Below are positions 53,167 through 62,186 of a stretch of DNA of 64,000 bases, in pieces. This stretch comes from RFPI01 sp964470195 (GTDB taxonomy: Bacteria > Pseudomonadota > Gammaproteobacteria > Burkholderiales > Methylophilaceae): the NCBI GenBank assembly GCA_964470195.1, contig CAYYBG010000002.1, forward strand, positions 34,413-98,412, read 5' to 3'. A program made the translations under genes and the position numbers. The notes below the pieces were generated by a model. The model saw only the letters and a program-made list of their open reading frames with translations. It searched no databases and was not told the origin of the DNA. Position 1 is the stretch's first letter, and each line of letters starts with the position of its first letter.

Positions 53167-54576
53167 CTAATAGCGATATGTATCTGGCTTAAAGGGACCT
53201 TGTGCTGAAACACCGATATAAGCAGCTTGCTCTGAGGTCAACTGGGTCAGTTTTGCATTCAATTTTTTCAGCTGTAGACGAGCAACTTTTTCATCCAAAT
53301 GTTTGGGCAAAGTATAGACACCAACTGGATAAGCATCGCGATTAGTAAATAACTCAATTTGGGCAATCGTCTGATTTGCAAAAGAAGAACTCATGACATA
53401 ACTTGGATGGCCAGTTCCACATCCCAGATTGACTAATCTGCCCTTGGCCAACAAGATAATTCGTTTACCATCAGGGAAGATGACATGATCTACTTGTGGC
53501 TTAATTTCCTCCCACTGATAATTTTCTAATGAGGCTACATCAATCTCATTATCGAAATGACCAATATTACATACGATAGCCTGATCTTTCATTTGCTTCA
53601 TGTGTTCATGGGTAATAACGTGATAGTTACCTGTAGCTGTTACAAAAATATCTGCATGAGCACAGGCTTCATCCATAGTGACAACACGATAGCCTTCCAT
53701 AGCAGCTTGAAGAGCGCAGATGGGATCAATTTCAGTCACCCAAACTTGCGCTGATAAAGCACGTAAAGCTTGTGCAGAACCTTTACCAACATCGCCATAA
53801 CCTGCGACCACTGCAATTTTTCCTGCAATCATCACATCGGTCGCACGTTTGATACCATCCACCAAAGATTCGCGACATCCATATAAGTTGTCAAATTTCG
53901 ACTTAGTGACAGAGTCATTAACATTGATTGCTGGGAAAGCAAGTCGACCTTCTTTGTGCATTTGATATAAACGATGTACACCGGTAGTAGTTTCTTCAGT
54001 AACCCCAATAATCTTAGCTAAACGCATTGAATACCATGTTGGATCGATTTTTAATTTTTGCTTGATTGCATTAAATAGACAAACCTCCTCCTCGCTGGCA
54101 GGATTATTCAGTATTGTTATATCTTTTTCAGCTTTACTTCCCAAATGCAATAGTAAAGTGGCATCACCACCATCATCGAGAATCATGTTGCTAAAGCCGC
54201 CATCAGACCACTCAAAAATCTTATGGGTATAATCCCAGTAGTCTTCTAAACTTTCACCTTTTACAGCAAACACAGCAGTGCCTGATGCCGCTATAGCCGC
54301 CGCAGCATGATCTTGTGTAGAAAATATATTACAGGAAGCCCAGCGTACCTCCGCACCCAAGTCCTTTAGAGTCTCGATCAAAACGGCGGTTTGGATAGTC
54401 ATATGCAAAGAACCGGTGATTCGCGCACCTTTGAGTGGTTTGGTCTTGGCGTATTCCTCTCGTATCGCCATTAAACCAGGCATTTCGGTCTCAGCGATGG
54501 CAATTTCTTTGCGGCCCCATTCTGCAAGGCTTAAGTCGGCAACAATGTAGTCTCTAAAATCAGTCACAGTATTCAT
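53167..54576 (-). CDS. ahcY: S-adenosylhomocysteine hydrolase
   Basis: Splits SAH to homocysteine and adenosine, removing the product inhibitor of methyltransferases. Seen: 469 aa, NIFSTQDHAAAAIA, LDDGGDATLL, NAD site VVAGYGDVGKGSAQALRAL, and C-terminal KPDTYRY. Open frame to 54621, but ATG 54576 after AAGGA is right. A SAH riboswitch sits in its leader, so expression should rise when SAH accumulates. metF follows. Confidence 0.97.
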   Translation of the reverse strand: MNTVTDFRDYIVADLSLAEWGRKEIAIAETEMPGLMAIREEYAKTKPLKGARITGSLHMTIQTAVLIETLKDLGAEVRWASCNIFSTQDHAAAAIAASGTAVFAVKGESLEDYWDYTHKIFEWSDGGFSNMILDDGGDATLLLHLGSKAEKDITILNNPASEEEVCLFNAIKQKLKIDPTWYSMRLAKIIGVTEETTTGVHRLYQMHKEGRLAFPAINVNDSVTKSKFDNLYGCRESLVDGIKRATDVMIAGKIAVVAGYGDVGKGSAQALRALSAQVWVTEIDPICALQAAMEGYRVVTMDEACAHADIFVTATGNYHVITHEHMKQMKDQAIVCNIGHFDNEIDVASLENYQWEEIKPQVDHVIFPDGKRIILLAKGRLVNLGCGTGHPSYVMSSSFANQTIAQIELFTNRDAYPVGVYTLPKHLDEKVARLQLKKLNAKLTQLTSEQAAYIGVSAQGPFKPDTYRY

Positions 54577-54676
54577 ATTTGAATTCCTTGAATTTGTGAC
54601 CGGAGGGAAAGCGTTATCCACGCAAGAAAAGTTGATTGGCTTTTCTCACCCGCATCCCGTGCCCGGCACGGTTAAT

Positions 54677-54737
54677 CAGGTGAGCGCCGTTTAGGTTCCG
54701 AGCCTGGGAGTTTTACTCTCGCAGCGCTCCTCGGAAG
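54677..54737 (-). promoter_or_regulatory. SAH riboswitch
   Basis: The leader of ahcY matches the S-adenosylhomocysteine riboswitch consensus: CCGAGGAGCGCTGCGA, then CAGGCTCGG, then AACGGCGCTCACC on the minus strand. Pairing is interleaved: CCGAG (54730-54734) with CTCGG (54698-54702), and GAGCGC (54724-54729) with GCGCTC (54682-54687), i.e. the known pseudoknot. 100 bases separate it from the ahcY start; that stretch has a CCGTGC/GCACGG hairpin (about 54660-54675) that may belong to the expression platform. In this class SAH binding turns expression on. Confidence 0.93.
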
Positions 54738-54742
54738 CACGC

Positions 54743-54771
54743 ATTATACGCGCAGATTTGCCAGGACTCAA
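54743..54771 (-). promoter_or_regulatory. Sigma-70 promoter of riboswitch-ahcY-metF
   Basis: TTGAGT (54766-54771) and TATAAT (54743-54748) with a 17-base spacer on the minus strand. Transcription would begin six or seven bases before the riboswitch, exactly as needed. It lies in the gap after metK. Confidence 0.8.
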
Positions 54772-54800
54772 AATAGCTCGTGAGCCCTAGCGCGGACTGC

Positions 54801-55958
54801 CTATACAGCCGCCTTTAAAAGTTGTGCTTTATCTATCATTTCCCAGCTAAACTCAGGTTCGTCTCTGCCAAAATGACCATAAGCTGCGGTCTTGCTGTAA
54901 ATCGGTCGCAACAGATTGAGCATATTGACAATCCCCTTGGGTCGAAGATCAAAGTGATCCCTAACCAACTGGGTTAGACGTTCGTTTGAAACCTTACCAG
55001 TGCCATAAGTTTCGACCATAATACTGGTTGGCTGAGCCACACCAATGGCATAGGAAATTTGCACTAAACAACGCTCCGCTAAACCTGCTGCAACAATATT
55101 TTTAGCGACATAACGTCCTGCATATGCAGCGGACCTGTCCACTTTTGATGGGTCTTTGCCTGAGAAGGCACCTCCACCATGAGGTGCTGCGCCGCCATAA
55201 GTATCGACAATAATTTTGCGGCCTGTCAGGCCACAATCACCTTGCGGACCACCAATCACAAACCTACCTGTAGGGTTGACCAGAAATTTGATATCGCCTT
55301 TGATTAAGTCCTTGGGAAGAATGGGTTGAATAATTTCTTCAATAACCGCTTCTCTAATCGCATTTAAATCCATCTCAGGCGCGTGTTGTGTGGATACTAC
55401 TACGGTATCAATAGCAATCGGTTTGCCATCTTGGTAGCGCACTGTTACTTGCGACTTTGCATCTGGACGTAACCAAGGCAAACGACCATCTTTTCGCAAC
55501 TGAGATTGACGTTCCATGATACGGTGAGAGAGCCAAATAGGTAGCGGCATCAGTTGAGCTGTTTCATTACATGCATATCCGAACATCAACCCTTGGTCAC
55601 CAGCGCCTTGGTCAAGAGGATCATCTTCAGCTTTATCAACACCTTGAGCAATATCTGGAGATTGTTTGTCATAGGCTACCAATACAGCGCAGCCTTTATA
55701 ATCAATTCCATACTCAGTATTGTCATAACCTATGCGCTTGATGGTATCTCTTGCGACCTTAATGTAATCCACATTAGCTGTCGTGGTAATCTCGCCAGCC
55801 AAGACGATTAATCCAGTATTGGCTAAGGTTTCAGCCGCAACACGCGCTGTTGGATCTTGAGTCAAAATAGCATCTAAAATACTGTCAGAAATCTGATCCG
55901 CTAATTTGTCAGGATGACCCTCCGATACCGACTCAGAAGTAAATAAATAATCGTTCAT
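54801..55958 (-). CDS. metK: S-adenosylmethionine synthetase
   Basis: Makes SAM from methionine and ATP. Seen: 385 aa, TSESVSEGHPDKLADQISD, GAGDQGLMFGYACNET, FVIGGPQGDCGLTGRKI, and GGGAFSGKDPSKVDRSAAY. Full length. Upstream of the SAH-riboswitch transcript, so the methyl cycle genes metK, ahcY and metF are adjacent though probably in two transcription units. Confidence 0.97.
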   Translation of the reverse strand: MNDYLFTSESVSEGHPDKLADQISDSILDAILTQDPTARVAAETLANTGLIVLAGEITTTANVDYIKVARDTIKRIGYDNTEYGIDYKGCAVLVAYDKQSPDIAQGVDKAEDDPLDQGAGDQGLMFGYACNETAQLMPLPIWLSHRIMERQSQLRKDGRLPWLRPDAKSQVTVRYQDGKPIAIDTVVVSTQHAPEMDLNAIREAVIEEIIQPILPKDLIKGDIKFLVNPTGRFVIGGPQGDCGLTGRKIIVDTYGGAAPHGGGAFSGKDPSKVDRSAAYAGRYVAKNIVAAGLAERCLVQISYAIGVAQPTSIMVETYGTGKVSNERLTQLVRDHFDLRPKGIVNMLNLLRPIYSKTAAYGHFGRDEPEFSWEMIDKAQLLKAAV

Positions 55959-56053
55959 ATCATTTTATTTTCATAGTGAAGTTTTATTTGTATACGATAG
56001 ACTTGGAAAATTAGGCATTGAAGAATAAATTTATCGTAACGCTTAGTCGATGC

Positions 56054-56081
56054 ATTGTAGCATAGCCATGATTGTAATTAA
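56054..56081 (-). promoter_or_regulatory. Candidate promoter of metK
   Basis: On the minus strand, extended -10 TGC-TACAAT (56054-56059) with weak TTAATT 16 bases upstream, about 95 bases before metK. The 220-base metK/dapF gap holds this and a dapF-side promoter; I see no riboswitch there. Confidence 0.35.
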
Positions 56082-56119
56082 GGACTGTATACTTTAGCTG
56101 TCAGTTTCTTAATGCTGTT

Positions 56120-56149
56120 TTGCTCAGTCGATGTGCTTTACCATACAAT
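56120..56149 (+). promoter_or_regulatory. Candidate promoter of dapF
   Basis: TTGCTC and TACAAT separated by 18 bases, ending 29 bases before dapF. Moderate match only. Confidence 0.42.
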
Positions 56150-56178
56150 GCGAATAACCTTTTTTTACGACAATTGAT

Positions 56179-57012
56179 ATGAATATTTCGTTCACTAAAA
56201 TGCAAGGACTTGGTAATGACTTCGTTGTTATTGATGCCTGCACTCAACCTATTTCTTTAACTGCGAGTAATATCCGACAGATGTCAGATAGACATTTCGG
56301 TATAGGCTTTGATCAGTTATTACTGGTAGAAAAACCAAGCTCAGCTGAAGCAGATTTTCGATATCGTATTTTTAATGCTGATGGCAGTGAAGTAGAACAA
56401 TGTGGCAATGGTGCAAGATGCTTTGTGCGCTTTGTCCATGAGCACCAGTTGACCGATAAAACGACGATTGCAGTTGAAACCACCAGTGGAATTATTTATC
56501 CGACACTTCAATCAGACGGACAGGTTTGTGTGGATATGGGCATTGCAAAATTTGCTCCAAAACAAATTCCATTTATCGCAGATCATGAAGCAGATACCTA
56601 TATAATTCAGCTGGAAAATACCTCGATAGAATTCGCTACCGTGTCCATGGGCAATCCTCATGCAGTTTGTGTTGTTGAAAATATTGATCAAGCTCCTGTC
56701 ACACAACTTGGTGCGGCACTAGAATCTCATCCACGCTTTCCAAACCGTGTCAATGTAGGGTTTATGCAAATAGTGCAAACACATCATATTCGCCTGAGGG
56801 TATTTGAGCGAGGAGCTGGAGAGACACTTGCCTGTGGAACAGGTGCTTGTGCTGCAGCAGTAAGTGGAATCCGTCGAGGTCTTTTACAAAGTCCAGTTCG
56901 CGTGACGACACGAGGCGGAGATTTGTCCATTAGTTGGCAAGGGGAAGGTCATAGCGTATTGATGACAGGACCAGCTGTGACAGTCTTTCATGGTGAAATC
57001 GAATTAATTTAG
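56179..57012 (+). CDS. dapF: Diaminopimelate epimerase
   Basis: Interconverts LL- and meso-diaminopimelate for lysine and peptidoglycan. Seen: 277 aa, MNISFTKMQGLGNDFVVID, first catalytic Cys in CGNGARCFVRF, second in ACGTGACAAAV, and duplicate half-domains. First gene of dapF-DUF484-xerC, the usual order. Confidence 0.96.
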   Translation: MNISFTKMQGLGNDFVVIDACTQPISLTASNIRQMSDRHFGIGFDQLLLVEKPSSAEADFRYRIFNADGSEVEQCGNGARCFVRFVHEHQLTDKTTIAVETTSGIIYPTLQSDGQVCVDMGIAKFAPKQIPFIADHEADTYIIQLENTSIEFATVSMGNPHAVCVVENIDQAPVTQLGAALESHPRFPNRVNVGFMQIVQTHHIRLRVFERGAGETLACGTGACAAAVSGIRRGLLQSPVRVTTRGGDLSISWQGEGHSVLMTGPAVTVFHGEIELI

Positions 57013-57044
57013 ACAGAAAACTAATAGGGAGCGCGAGCGCTAAA

Positions 57045-57692
57045 ATGAGTGAGCAAAATTTGTTGGATGAAATAGCTGTAGCGGAGTATCTGGCGGGTAA
57101 TCTAGATTTCTTTAGCCAGCATGTAGAGCTACTGGCTCGTATGTATATTCCTGCACAAAATGGCGCAGGTACGATTTCATTAGTTGAACGCCAACAACAA
57201 GCACAACGCGAAAAAATTAATCAACTTGAGATAAATCACCATAATTTGCTGCGAATAGGTAATCAAAATGATGCGATTTCCGAAAAACTACATCAATTTA
57301 CTTTGCGTTTATTTGCTGTTGATAGCAGGCAAGACTGTATCTCTAGTATAGAAAACAGCATAAGAAATGATTTCAATGTTGATCACTGCCAGATCATTTT
57401 TTCAGCAAAAATCGATGAGAATGCCAAAGACGCAAAAGACCATCAATTATTCTCATGGGTGGCCACACTCCAAGAACCATATTGTGGCGGGAATCCAGAT
57501 AGTTTTGTCATTGAGCAATTTGACAAAGATTATGTGTCTTTTGCTTGCATCCCCCTAGCACTAGAAAGTGAGCTTGGACTCATGGTATTGGCAAGTAAAC
57601 AAAATGAGCGCTTCTATAGTGGTATGGGTACTATGTTTCTGAGGCGCATTGGCGAGCTGGTTAGTCTGGCATTGAACAAATGCTCCAGCTGA
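57045..57692 (+). CDS. DUF484 family protein
   Basis: GAF-like cytosolic protein of unknown function, 215 aa, nearly always between dapF and xerC. Seen: AEYLAGNLDFFSQHVELLARMYIP, a short coiled-coil (QREKINQLEINHHNLL), then a GAF-type domain ending RRIGELVSLAL. Position suggests a link to the XerC chromosome-dimer pathway; no function is shown by sequence. Confidence 0.9.
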   Translation: MSEQNLLDEIAVAEYLAGNLDFFSQHVELLARMYIPAQNGAGTISLVERQQQAQREKINQLEINHHNLLRIGNQNDAISEKLHQFTLRLFAVDSRQDCISSIENSIRNDFNVDHCQIIFSAKIDENAKDAKDHQLFSWVATLQEPYCGGNPDSFVIEQFDKDYVSFACIPLALESELGLMVLASKQNERFYSGMGTMFLRRIGELVSLALNKCSS

Positions 57693-57702
57693 GTATGAGC
57701 CT

Positions 57703-58587
57703 ATGAATTATCTGCAGCCATATCTACACCATCTTAAATACGAGCGGGGTTTGAGTGCGCTGACCATAGAAAATTATCAACGTGACATTTTACAAATGTT
57801 GTCTTTGGCGAACATAAAAGAGGATCAAAGCCAGCTCAACCATATCAATGCAAGTCAAATTCGATTATTCATCGCTAAACTTCACAGCCAAAAATTAGGT
57901 GGCAAATCACTGGCCCGTATGCTTTCTGCATGGCGTGGTTTTTTTAGCTATTTGATCAAATACCATCAATTCGACAGCAATCCTTGCCAAGCGATTAAGC
58001 CACCGAAAAACGCTAAATCTTTACCTCATGCTTTAGCCCCAGATCAGACACTACAATTGTTGAATATCAAAGAAGATGACGACATTAGCCTGCGTGATCG
58101 TGCTATTTTAGAGCTTTTTTATTCATCTGGACTTCGTTTAGCTGAACTAATTTCCGTCAAAATAGATGATGTAGATAGTCATAATGGAACAGTGACTGTC
58201 ACTGGCAAGGGCAACAAAACTCGCATCGTCCCCGTCGGGAGTTTTGCCTTAGACGCTATTCAACTATGGTTAAACGTCAGAATGCATATCCAAACGCAAT
58301 CTAGTCACTTATTTGTTAATCCTCAAGGCAGACCCTTATCTGCCCGTACCATTCAACATCGAATGAAGTATTGGGCGATCAAACAAGGTTTGAATAGTAA
58401 TTTACATCCCCATTTATTACGCCATAGTTTTGCCACCCATGTATTACAATCAAGCGGTGATTTGCGCGCAGTACAAGAGATGCTGGGACATGCCAATATC
58501 AGTACAACACAGGTATATACGCATTTAGATTTCCAACATTTAGCCAAAATTTATGATCAAGCCCACCCGCGCGCAAAAAAAAATTGA
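57703..58587 (+). CDS. xerC: Tyrosine recombinase XerC
   Basis: Resolves chromosome dimers at dif with XerD. Seen: 294 aa, SAM-like N-terminal domain (LKYERGLSALTIENYQRDI), catalytic SSGLRLAEL (Arg), GKGNKTRIVP (Lys), HLLRHSFATH (His-x-x-Arg), GHANISTTQVYTH (His and Tyr). Complete. Not related to the integrase at 23638 beyond fold. Confidence 0.96.
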   Translation: MNYLQPYLHHLKYERGLSALTIENYQRDILQMLSLANIKEDQSQLNHINASQIRLFIAKLHSQKLGGKSLARMLSAWRGFFSYLIKYHQFDSNPCQAIKPPKNAKSLPHALAPDQTLQLLNIKEDDDISLRDRAILELFYSSGLRLAELISVKIDDVDSHNGTVTVTGKGNKTRIVPVGSFALDAIQLWLNVRMHIQTQSSHLFVNPQGRPLSARTIQHRMKYWAIKQGLNSNLHPHLLRHSFATHVLQSSGDLRAVQEMLGHANISTTQVYTHLDFQHLAKIYDQAHPRAKKN

Positions 58588-58724
58588 ACTAATCAACCTT
58601 TGTTAGGTATTAAAAACAATACCCCCAATTAAATTGTCATTTTTAAGCGCATTTGCTTATGGCAAAATAATGAATGGAAATTTAATCAACCACTACTAAT
58701 CACAATAGATAAGGAAACAACATC

Positions 58725-59312
58725 ATGGAACATCAATTACCTGCCCTGCCTTATGCCAAAAATGCTTTAGTACCCCATATTTCTGAGGAAACTCTTGAAT
58801 TCCATTATGGCAAGCATCATCAAACTTATGTGACCAACTTAAACAACTTAATTAAAGGTACAGAGTTTGAATCTAGTACCCTAGAGGACATCATCAAAAA
58901 GTCTGCCGGCGGTGTTTACAATAACTCTGCGCAAATTTGGAATCACACCTTTTTTTGGAATAGTATGAAACCTAACGGTGGTGGAGAACCAAAAGGAGCT
59001 TTGGCTGCAGCGATTAATGCAAAATGGGGCTCTTTTGAGGAATTCAAAAAGGCTTTTCAAGCTTCTGCTGTTGGCAACTTTGGTTCTGGTTGGACTTGGT
59101 TAGTTAAAAAAGCTGATGGAAGCGTTGACATCGTTAATATGGGTGCAGCTGGTACGCCTTTGACAACCGGCGATAAGGCACTACTGACCATTGATGTTTG
59201 GGAACACGCTTACTACATCGACTATCGAAATGCTCGCGCTAAATTTGTAGAGGTCTTTCTCAACTCTTTAGCAAATTGGGATTTTGCAGAAGCCAATTTT
59301 GCCCAGAGCTAA
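58725..59312 (+). CDS. sodB: Superoxide dismutase, iron type
   Basis: Destroys superoxide in the cytoplasm. Seen: 195 aa, metal His in ETLEFHYGKHHQTYV and NHTFFWNSM, Gln in NNSAQIWNH (Fe-type position), and Asp/His in DVWEHAYYIDYRN. The length and the Gln position support Fe over Mn. AAGGA before the start, terminator after. Confidence 0.95.
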   Translation: MEHQLPALPYAKNALVPHISEETLEFHYGKHHQTYVTNLNNLIKGTEFESSTLEDIIKKSAGGVYNNSAQIWNHTFFWNSMKPNGGGEPKGALAAAINAKWGSFEEFKKAFQASAVGNFGSGWTWLVKKADGSVDIVNMGAAGTPLTTGDKALLTIDVWEHAYYIDYRNARAKFVEVFLNSLANWDFAEANFAQS

Positions 59313-59334
59313 CTCTCTGAGGAATGATTGATTT

Positions 59335-59362
59335 TAAGCCACTGCCTAGCGGTGGCTTTTTT
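59335..59362 (+). terminator. Rho-independent terminator after sodB
   Basis: AAGCCACTGC-CTA-GCGGTGGCTT with one G-U pair, followed by Ts. Twenty-three bases after the sodB stop. Confidence 0.9.
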
Positions 59363-59400
59363 TATACTAAAATCAAAGCACAGATTTCTATCACTAGAAA

Positions 59401-59664
59401 GTGGATAACTGGGTGAATTCAAATATCAATCAGCTAAAAACTGCAATTCAATTGGCCTTAGATGGCGATTGGCATGCTGCACATGAGATTGTGCAAGACT
59501 TGCAGGATGCTGAATCATGCTGGATACACGCAGTGTTGCACAAAATTGAGGGTGACCAAAATAATAGTCGCTACTGGTATGCGCGCACTATTTATGAATT
59601 CGAGGACTTCAAAAACCCCCATGAAGAACTAAAATATATTGCCAGTTGTATCATAGATGAATAG
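59401..59664 (+). CDS. Small conserved hypothetical protein, TPR-like helical
   Basis: 87 aa from a GTG (59401); GTG 59413 is another start. Seen: LDGDWHAAHEIVQDLQDAESCWIHA and HKIEGDQNNSRYWYART, a pattern I recognise from short conserved proteins of unknown function in beta- and gammaproteobacteria, likely two helical hairpins. No Shine-Dalgarno of note. Between the sodB terminator and a His-rich protein gene; relation to these is unknown. Confidence 0.7.
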   Translation: MDNWVNSNINQLKTAIQLALDGDWHAAHEIVQDLQDAESCWIHAVLHKIEGDQNNSRYWYARTIYEFEDFKNPHEELKYIASCIIDE

Positions 59665-59676
59665 AATTCTAGCCCT

Positions 59677-59985
59677 ATGTTTAAACGCTTATTTTTAATT
59701 CTGGTTTTGCCTCTACTATTGCTGCTTGCTCAGCAGCAGTTGCTTGCGCACGAGATTACTCATCTTGATTCGCACACTCAGCAACAGAATAAACATCAGG
59801 CACCGCACACTGACTTCTGTCCACAATGTGCTCAATCTGCTGGATTTTCTTCCGGTTTGTTGCCCGAAATATCATCCTATCTCTGCATGGAATTGCAGGA
59901 TTACTATAACGATTTACCTAAAACGCTCTCAACCTCTTATCCCAGTAAGCCTTACTCCGCGAGAGCACCACCTCTATTCCTTTAA
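59677..59985 (+). CDS. Small secreted His/Cys-rich protein, putative metal binding
   Basis: 102 aa. Seen: a signal peptide (LFLILVLPLLLLLAQQQLLAH), then a His-rich segment (HEITHLDSHTQQQNKHQ) and FCPQCAQ (CxxC), and a C-terminus YSARAPPLFL that is seen in DUF2946-like proteins near metal-uptake receptors. Directly upstream of a ZnuD-like TonB receptor, so a zinc or copper role is inferred, not shown. Confidence 0.65.
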   Translation: MFKRLFLILVLPLLLLLAQQQLLAHEITHLDSHTQQQNKHQAPHTDFCPQCAQSAGFSSGLLPEISSYLCMELQDYYNDLPKTLSTSYPSKPYSARAPPLFL

Positions 59986-60001
59986 TTAAAAAAAACTCAT
60001 G

Positions 60002-60017
60002 CATCCTCCTGAGGATG
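60002..60017 (+). repeat. Inverted repeat between the His-rich protein and TonB receptor genes
   Basis: CATCCTC-CT-GAGGATG, perfect seven-base arms around two bases. No T-run follows, so not a classic terminator; possible operator or RNA hairpin controlling the receptor 35 bases downstream. It does not resemble the AT-rich Zur consensus. Confidence 0.4.
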
Positions 60018-60051
60018 TAACTAGGTATTTATTTTATTAAAGGATTTCTTC

Positions 60052-62133
60052 ATGAAAAATTTTATGAGTTTCAATCATGGTGCCCATTTTTTGAGCATCA
60101 CGGGCTTGGTTTCTTTAGTCGTTTTGAATATGACAGCCCATGCAGAGAATATTGCCCCATCTATTCCAATCACTGGAAATCCACTTGGCGTTAGCTCTGA
60201 TCAACTAGTTGTACCAGTGACAGTTTTAAATGGCCGCGAATTATCTTTGCGTCGAGAGAGCACGTTGGGTGAGACTTTGAGTAGCACTCCTGGGGTGAAT
60301 TCAACCTATTATGGCCCAAATGCTTCTCGTCCTATCATCAGAGGAATGGATGGTGACCGAGTAAGAATTATGCAGAATGGTGTTGGATTGTTGGATGTAT
60401 CCTCCATCAGTCCCGACCATGCTGTAGGTGCTGACCCTTTTATCGCAGAACAAATCGAAGTGATACGAGGTCCAGCCACAGTTTTATATGGTGCAGGCGC
60501 TATCGGTGGCGTGGTGAATATTATTGATCATCGTATTCCAAAAGAAGCCGTCAATGGCATCACTGGTCGTGGAGAGTTACGCTACGGTGGTGCTGAACGA
60601 GAAAAAGGTGGTGTTGCGGTCATCGATGTCGGTAACGGCTTGTTTGCTTTGCATGCAGATGTTTATCAACGCAAAACAGAAGACTTATCTATTCCCGGAT
60701 ATGCCGTAACTCGGCGTGGTGAAGCAGACGGTCAAGGTGTCAGGTTAAGACGTGGTCGAGTAGTGAATACTGCCGCAGAAAGCAATGGCGGTGCTTTAGG
60801 GGCATCACTCACCTTTGATAAAGGTCATATTGGTTTATCAGTTTCTACAGCCTCCAGCCGATTTGGCATTCCATTTGATGGTGACGAGTTTAAAAACATA
60901 GATATGCTTACTCAGCGCACAGAATTCTCCTCAGAAATTAGAGAGCTAGGCGGTCTGGTCGAACGTCTTAAATTTAGAATGGCACATACCGATTATCGCC
61001 ACACCGAATTAGAAAATGCAGAAGCTAAAACACAATTTTCCAATAATGGTGTCGAGGGTACCTTGGAAGCCGCACATCAAAGATTAGGTCTGTTAACTGG
61101 TGTGATCGGATTTCAGTTTGAAAATACTAAACTTGGCTCAGATCCTCTAGGTGATCATGGTCATGCATTACTGCCCTCAACCAGAACCTCGCGACAAGGA
61201 ATTTATGTCTATGAAGAGCTACCAATCGACGATCTCAAGCTGAGTTTAGGCGGACGAGTAGATACAATAAGGGTACGTTCTGGAGGTGGTGGTGAAATTC
61301 ATGACGGTGAGCCACACTTTGGCGAGGCAAGCGCTAAGCGATTTAATACTTACAATTTATCAGCTGGAGCTTTATTTAAGTTAGATGAAAACTGGAGTAT
61401 TGGGAGTAACCTAACACACACAGAAAGAGCTCCCACTGCCACAGAATTGTTTGCCGATGGCGTTCATCATGCGACCCGCTTGTATGAAAAGGGTAATCAA
61501 CAGCTGAATAAAGAGCGTTCAAATGGCATTGATGGCCAATTACGCTGGAAAGATGCTAAAAATAGCTTCAATATTGGTGCCTACTACACTCGTTTTCAAA
61601 ATTTTATCAATCTTTACAAAACTGGGGATTTAGTCAATGAAGAAGGCGAATCCCCAGAATTAGATGAAGAAACAGAGAGATTGGCAATCTTTAGAGGTGA
61701 TAGAGTCACTTTCAGGGGAGTGGAATTAGATGGTCGGTTTAGGGTATATGAACAGCAAGGTGATTTAGATATCACTGTGCGTGGTGATTATGTGCGGGCA
61801 AATAATAGTGATACAGGGAATCCAGTACCGAGAATTTCTCCTATGCGACTAGGGTTCGGTCTAGATTATCGATTCAATCAAATTGGCGCTCGTTTGGATG
61901 TGCTGCGTGGATTTAAGCAAGATCGAACCGATGCTGGTGAATTCCCGACTGATGCTTATACATTAGTGAACGCAACTGCCACCTACCGTTTACCAAGCAG
62001 TTATGGTCTTGAATTATTCGCCAGAGCAAGAAATTTACTGGACCAAGAAATAAGAGAGCATAGTTCTTTCCTGAAAGAAATTGCTCCAATGGGTGGTCGT
62101 GCGGTCATGGTAGGTATACGTGGCGAATTTTAA
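60052..62133 (+). CDS. TonB-dependent outer-membrane receptor, ZnuD-like
   Basis: Outer-membrane importer, 693 aa. Seen: signal peptide ending TAHAEN, plug domain with TLGETLSSTPGVNSTYYG, IIRGMDGDRVRIMQNG, and IEVIRGPATVLYGAGAIGG, then a 22-strand barrel ending VMVGIRGEF (terminal Phe). SPDHAVGADPF is shared with the zinc receptor ZnuD of Neisseria as I recall it; loop histidines (GDHGHALL, IHDGEPHFGE) fit metal uptake. Substrate could be free metal or a complex. AAAGGA precedes the start. Confidence 0.88.
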   Translation: MKNFMSFNHGAHFLSITGLVSLVVLNMTAHAENIAPSIPITGNPLGVSSDQLVVPVTVLNGRELSLRRESTLGETLSSTPGVNSTYYGPNASRPIIRGMDGDRVRIMQNGVGLLDVSSISPDHAVGADPFIAEQIEVIRGPATVLYGAGAIGGVVNIIDHRIPKEAVNGITGRGELRYGGAEREKGGVAVIDVGNGLFALHADVYQRKTEDLSIPGYAVTRRGEADGQGVRLRRGRVVNTAAESNGGALGASLTFDKGHIGLSVSTASSRFGIPFDGDEFKNIDMLTQRTEFSSEIRELGGLVERLKFRMAHTDYRHTELENAEAKTQFSNNGVEGTLEAAHQRLGLLTGVIGFQFENTKLGSDPLGDHGHALLPSTRTSRQGIYVYEELPIDDLKLSLGGRVDTIRVRSGGGGEIHDGEPHFGEASAKRFNTYNLSAGALFKLDENWSIGSNLTHTERAPTATELFADGVHHATRLYEKGNQQLNKERSNGIDGQLRWKDAKNSFNIGAYYTRFQNFINLYKTGDLVNEEGESPELDEETERLAIFRGDRVTFRGVELDGRFRVYEQQGDLDITVRGDYVRANNSDTGNPVPRISPMRLGFGLDYRFNQIGARLDVLRGFKQDRTDAGEFPTDAYTLVNATATYRLPSSYGLELFARARNLLDQEIREHSSFLKEIAPMGGRAVMVGIRGEF

Positions 62134-62186
62134 AGAATACGCTATGATGTAATTTGGTTTTATTTTTTAATGATTAGGAAATTTGT

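Noticed and set aside
55959..56178. tRNA, small RNA or second riboswitch in the metK/dapF gap
   Set aside because: No cloverleaf, no SAM-type consensus, no terminator; only two promoter-like elements are visible.
57703..58587. xerC as part of a mobile element together with the integrase
   Set aside because: It sits in the conserved dapF-DUF484-xerC operon and has the housekeeping XerC motifs.
58606..58623. GGTATT/AATACC hairpin after xerC as a terminator
   Set aside because: Short AT-rich stem with no T-run behind it.
59363..60051. Zur box upstream of the TonB receptor or His-rich gene
   Set aside because: No sequence close to the GTTATANTATAAC-type palindrome was seen in these gaps.
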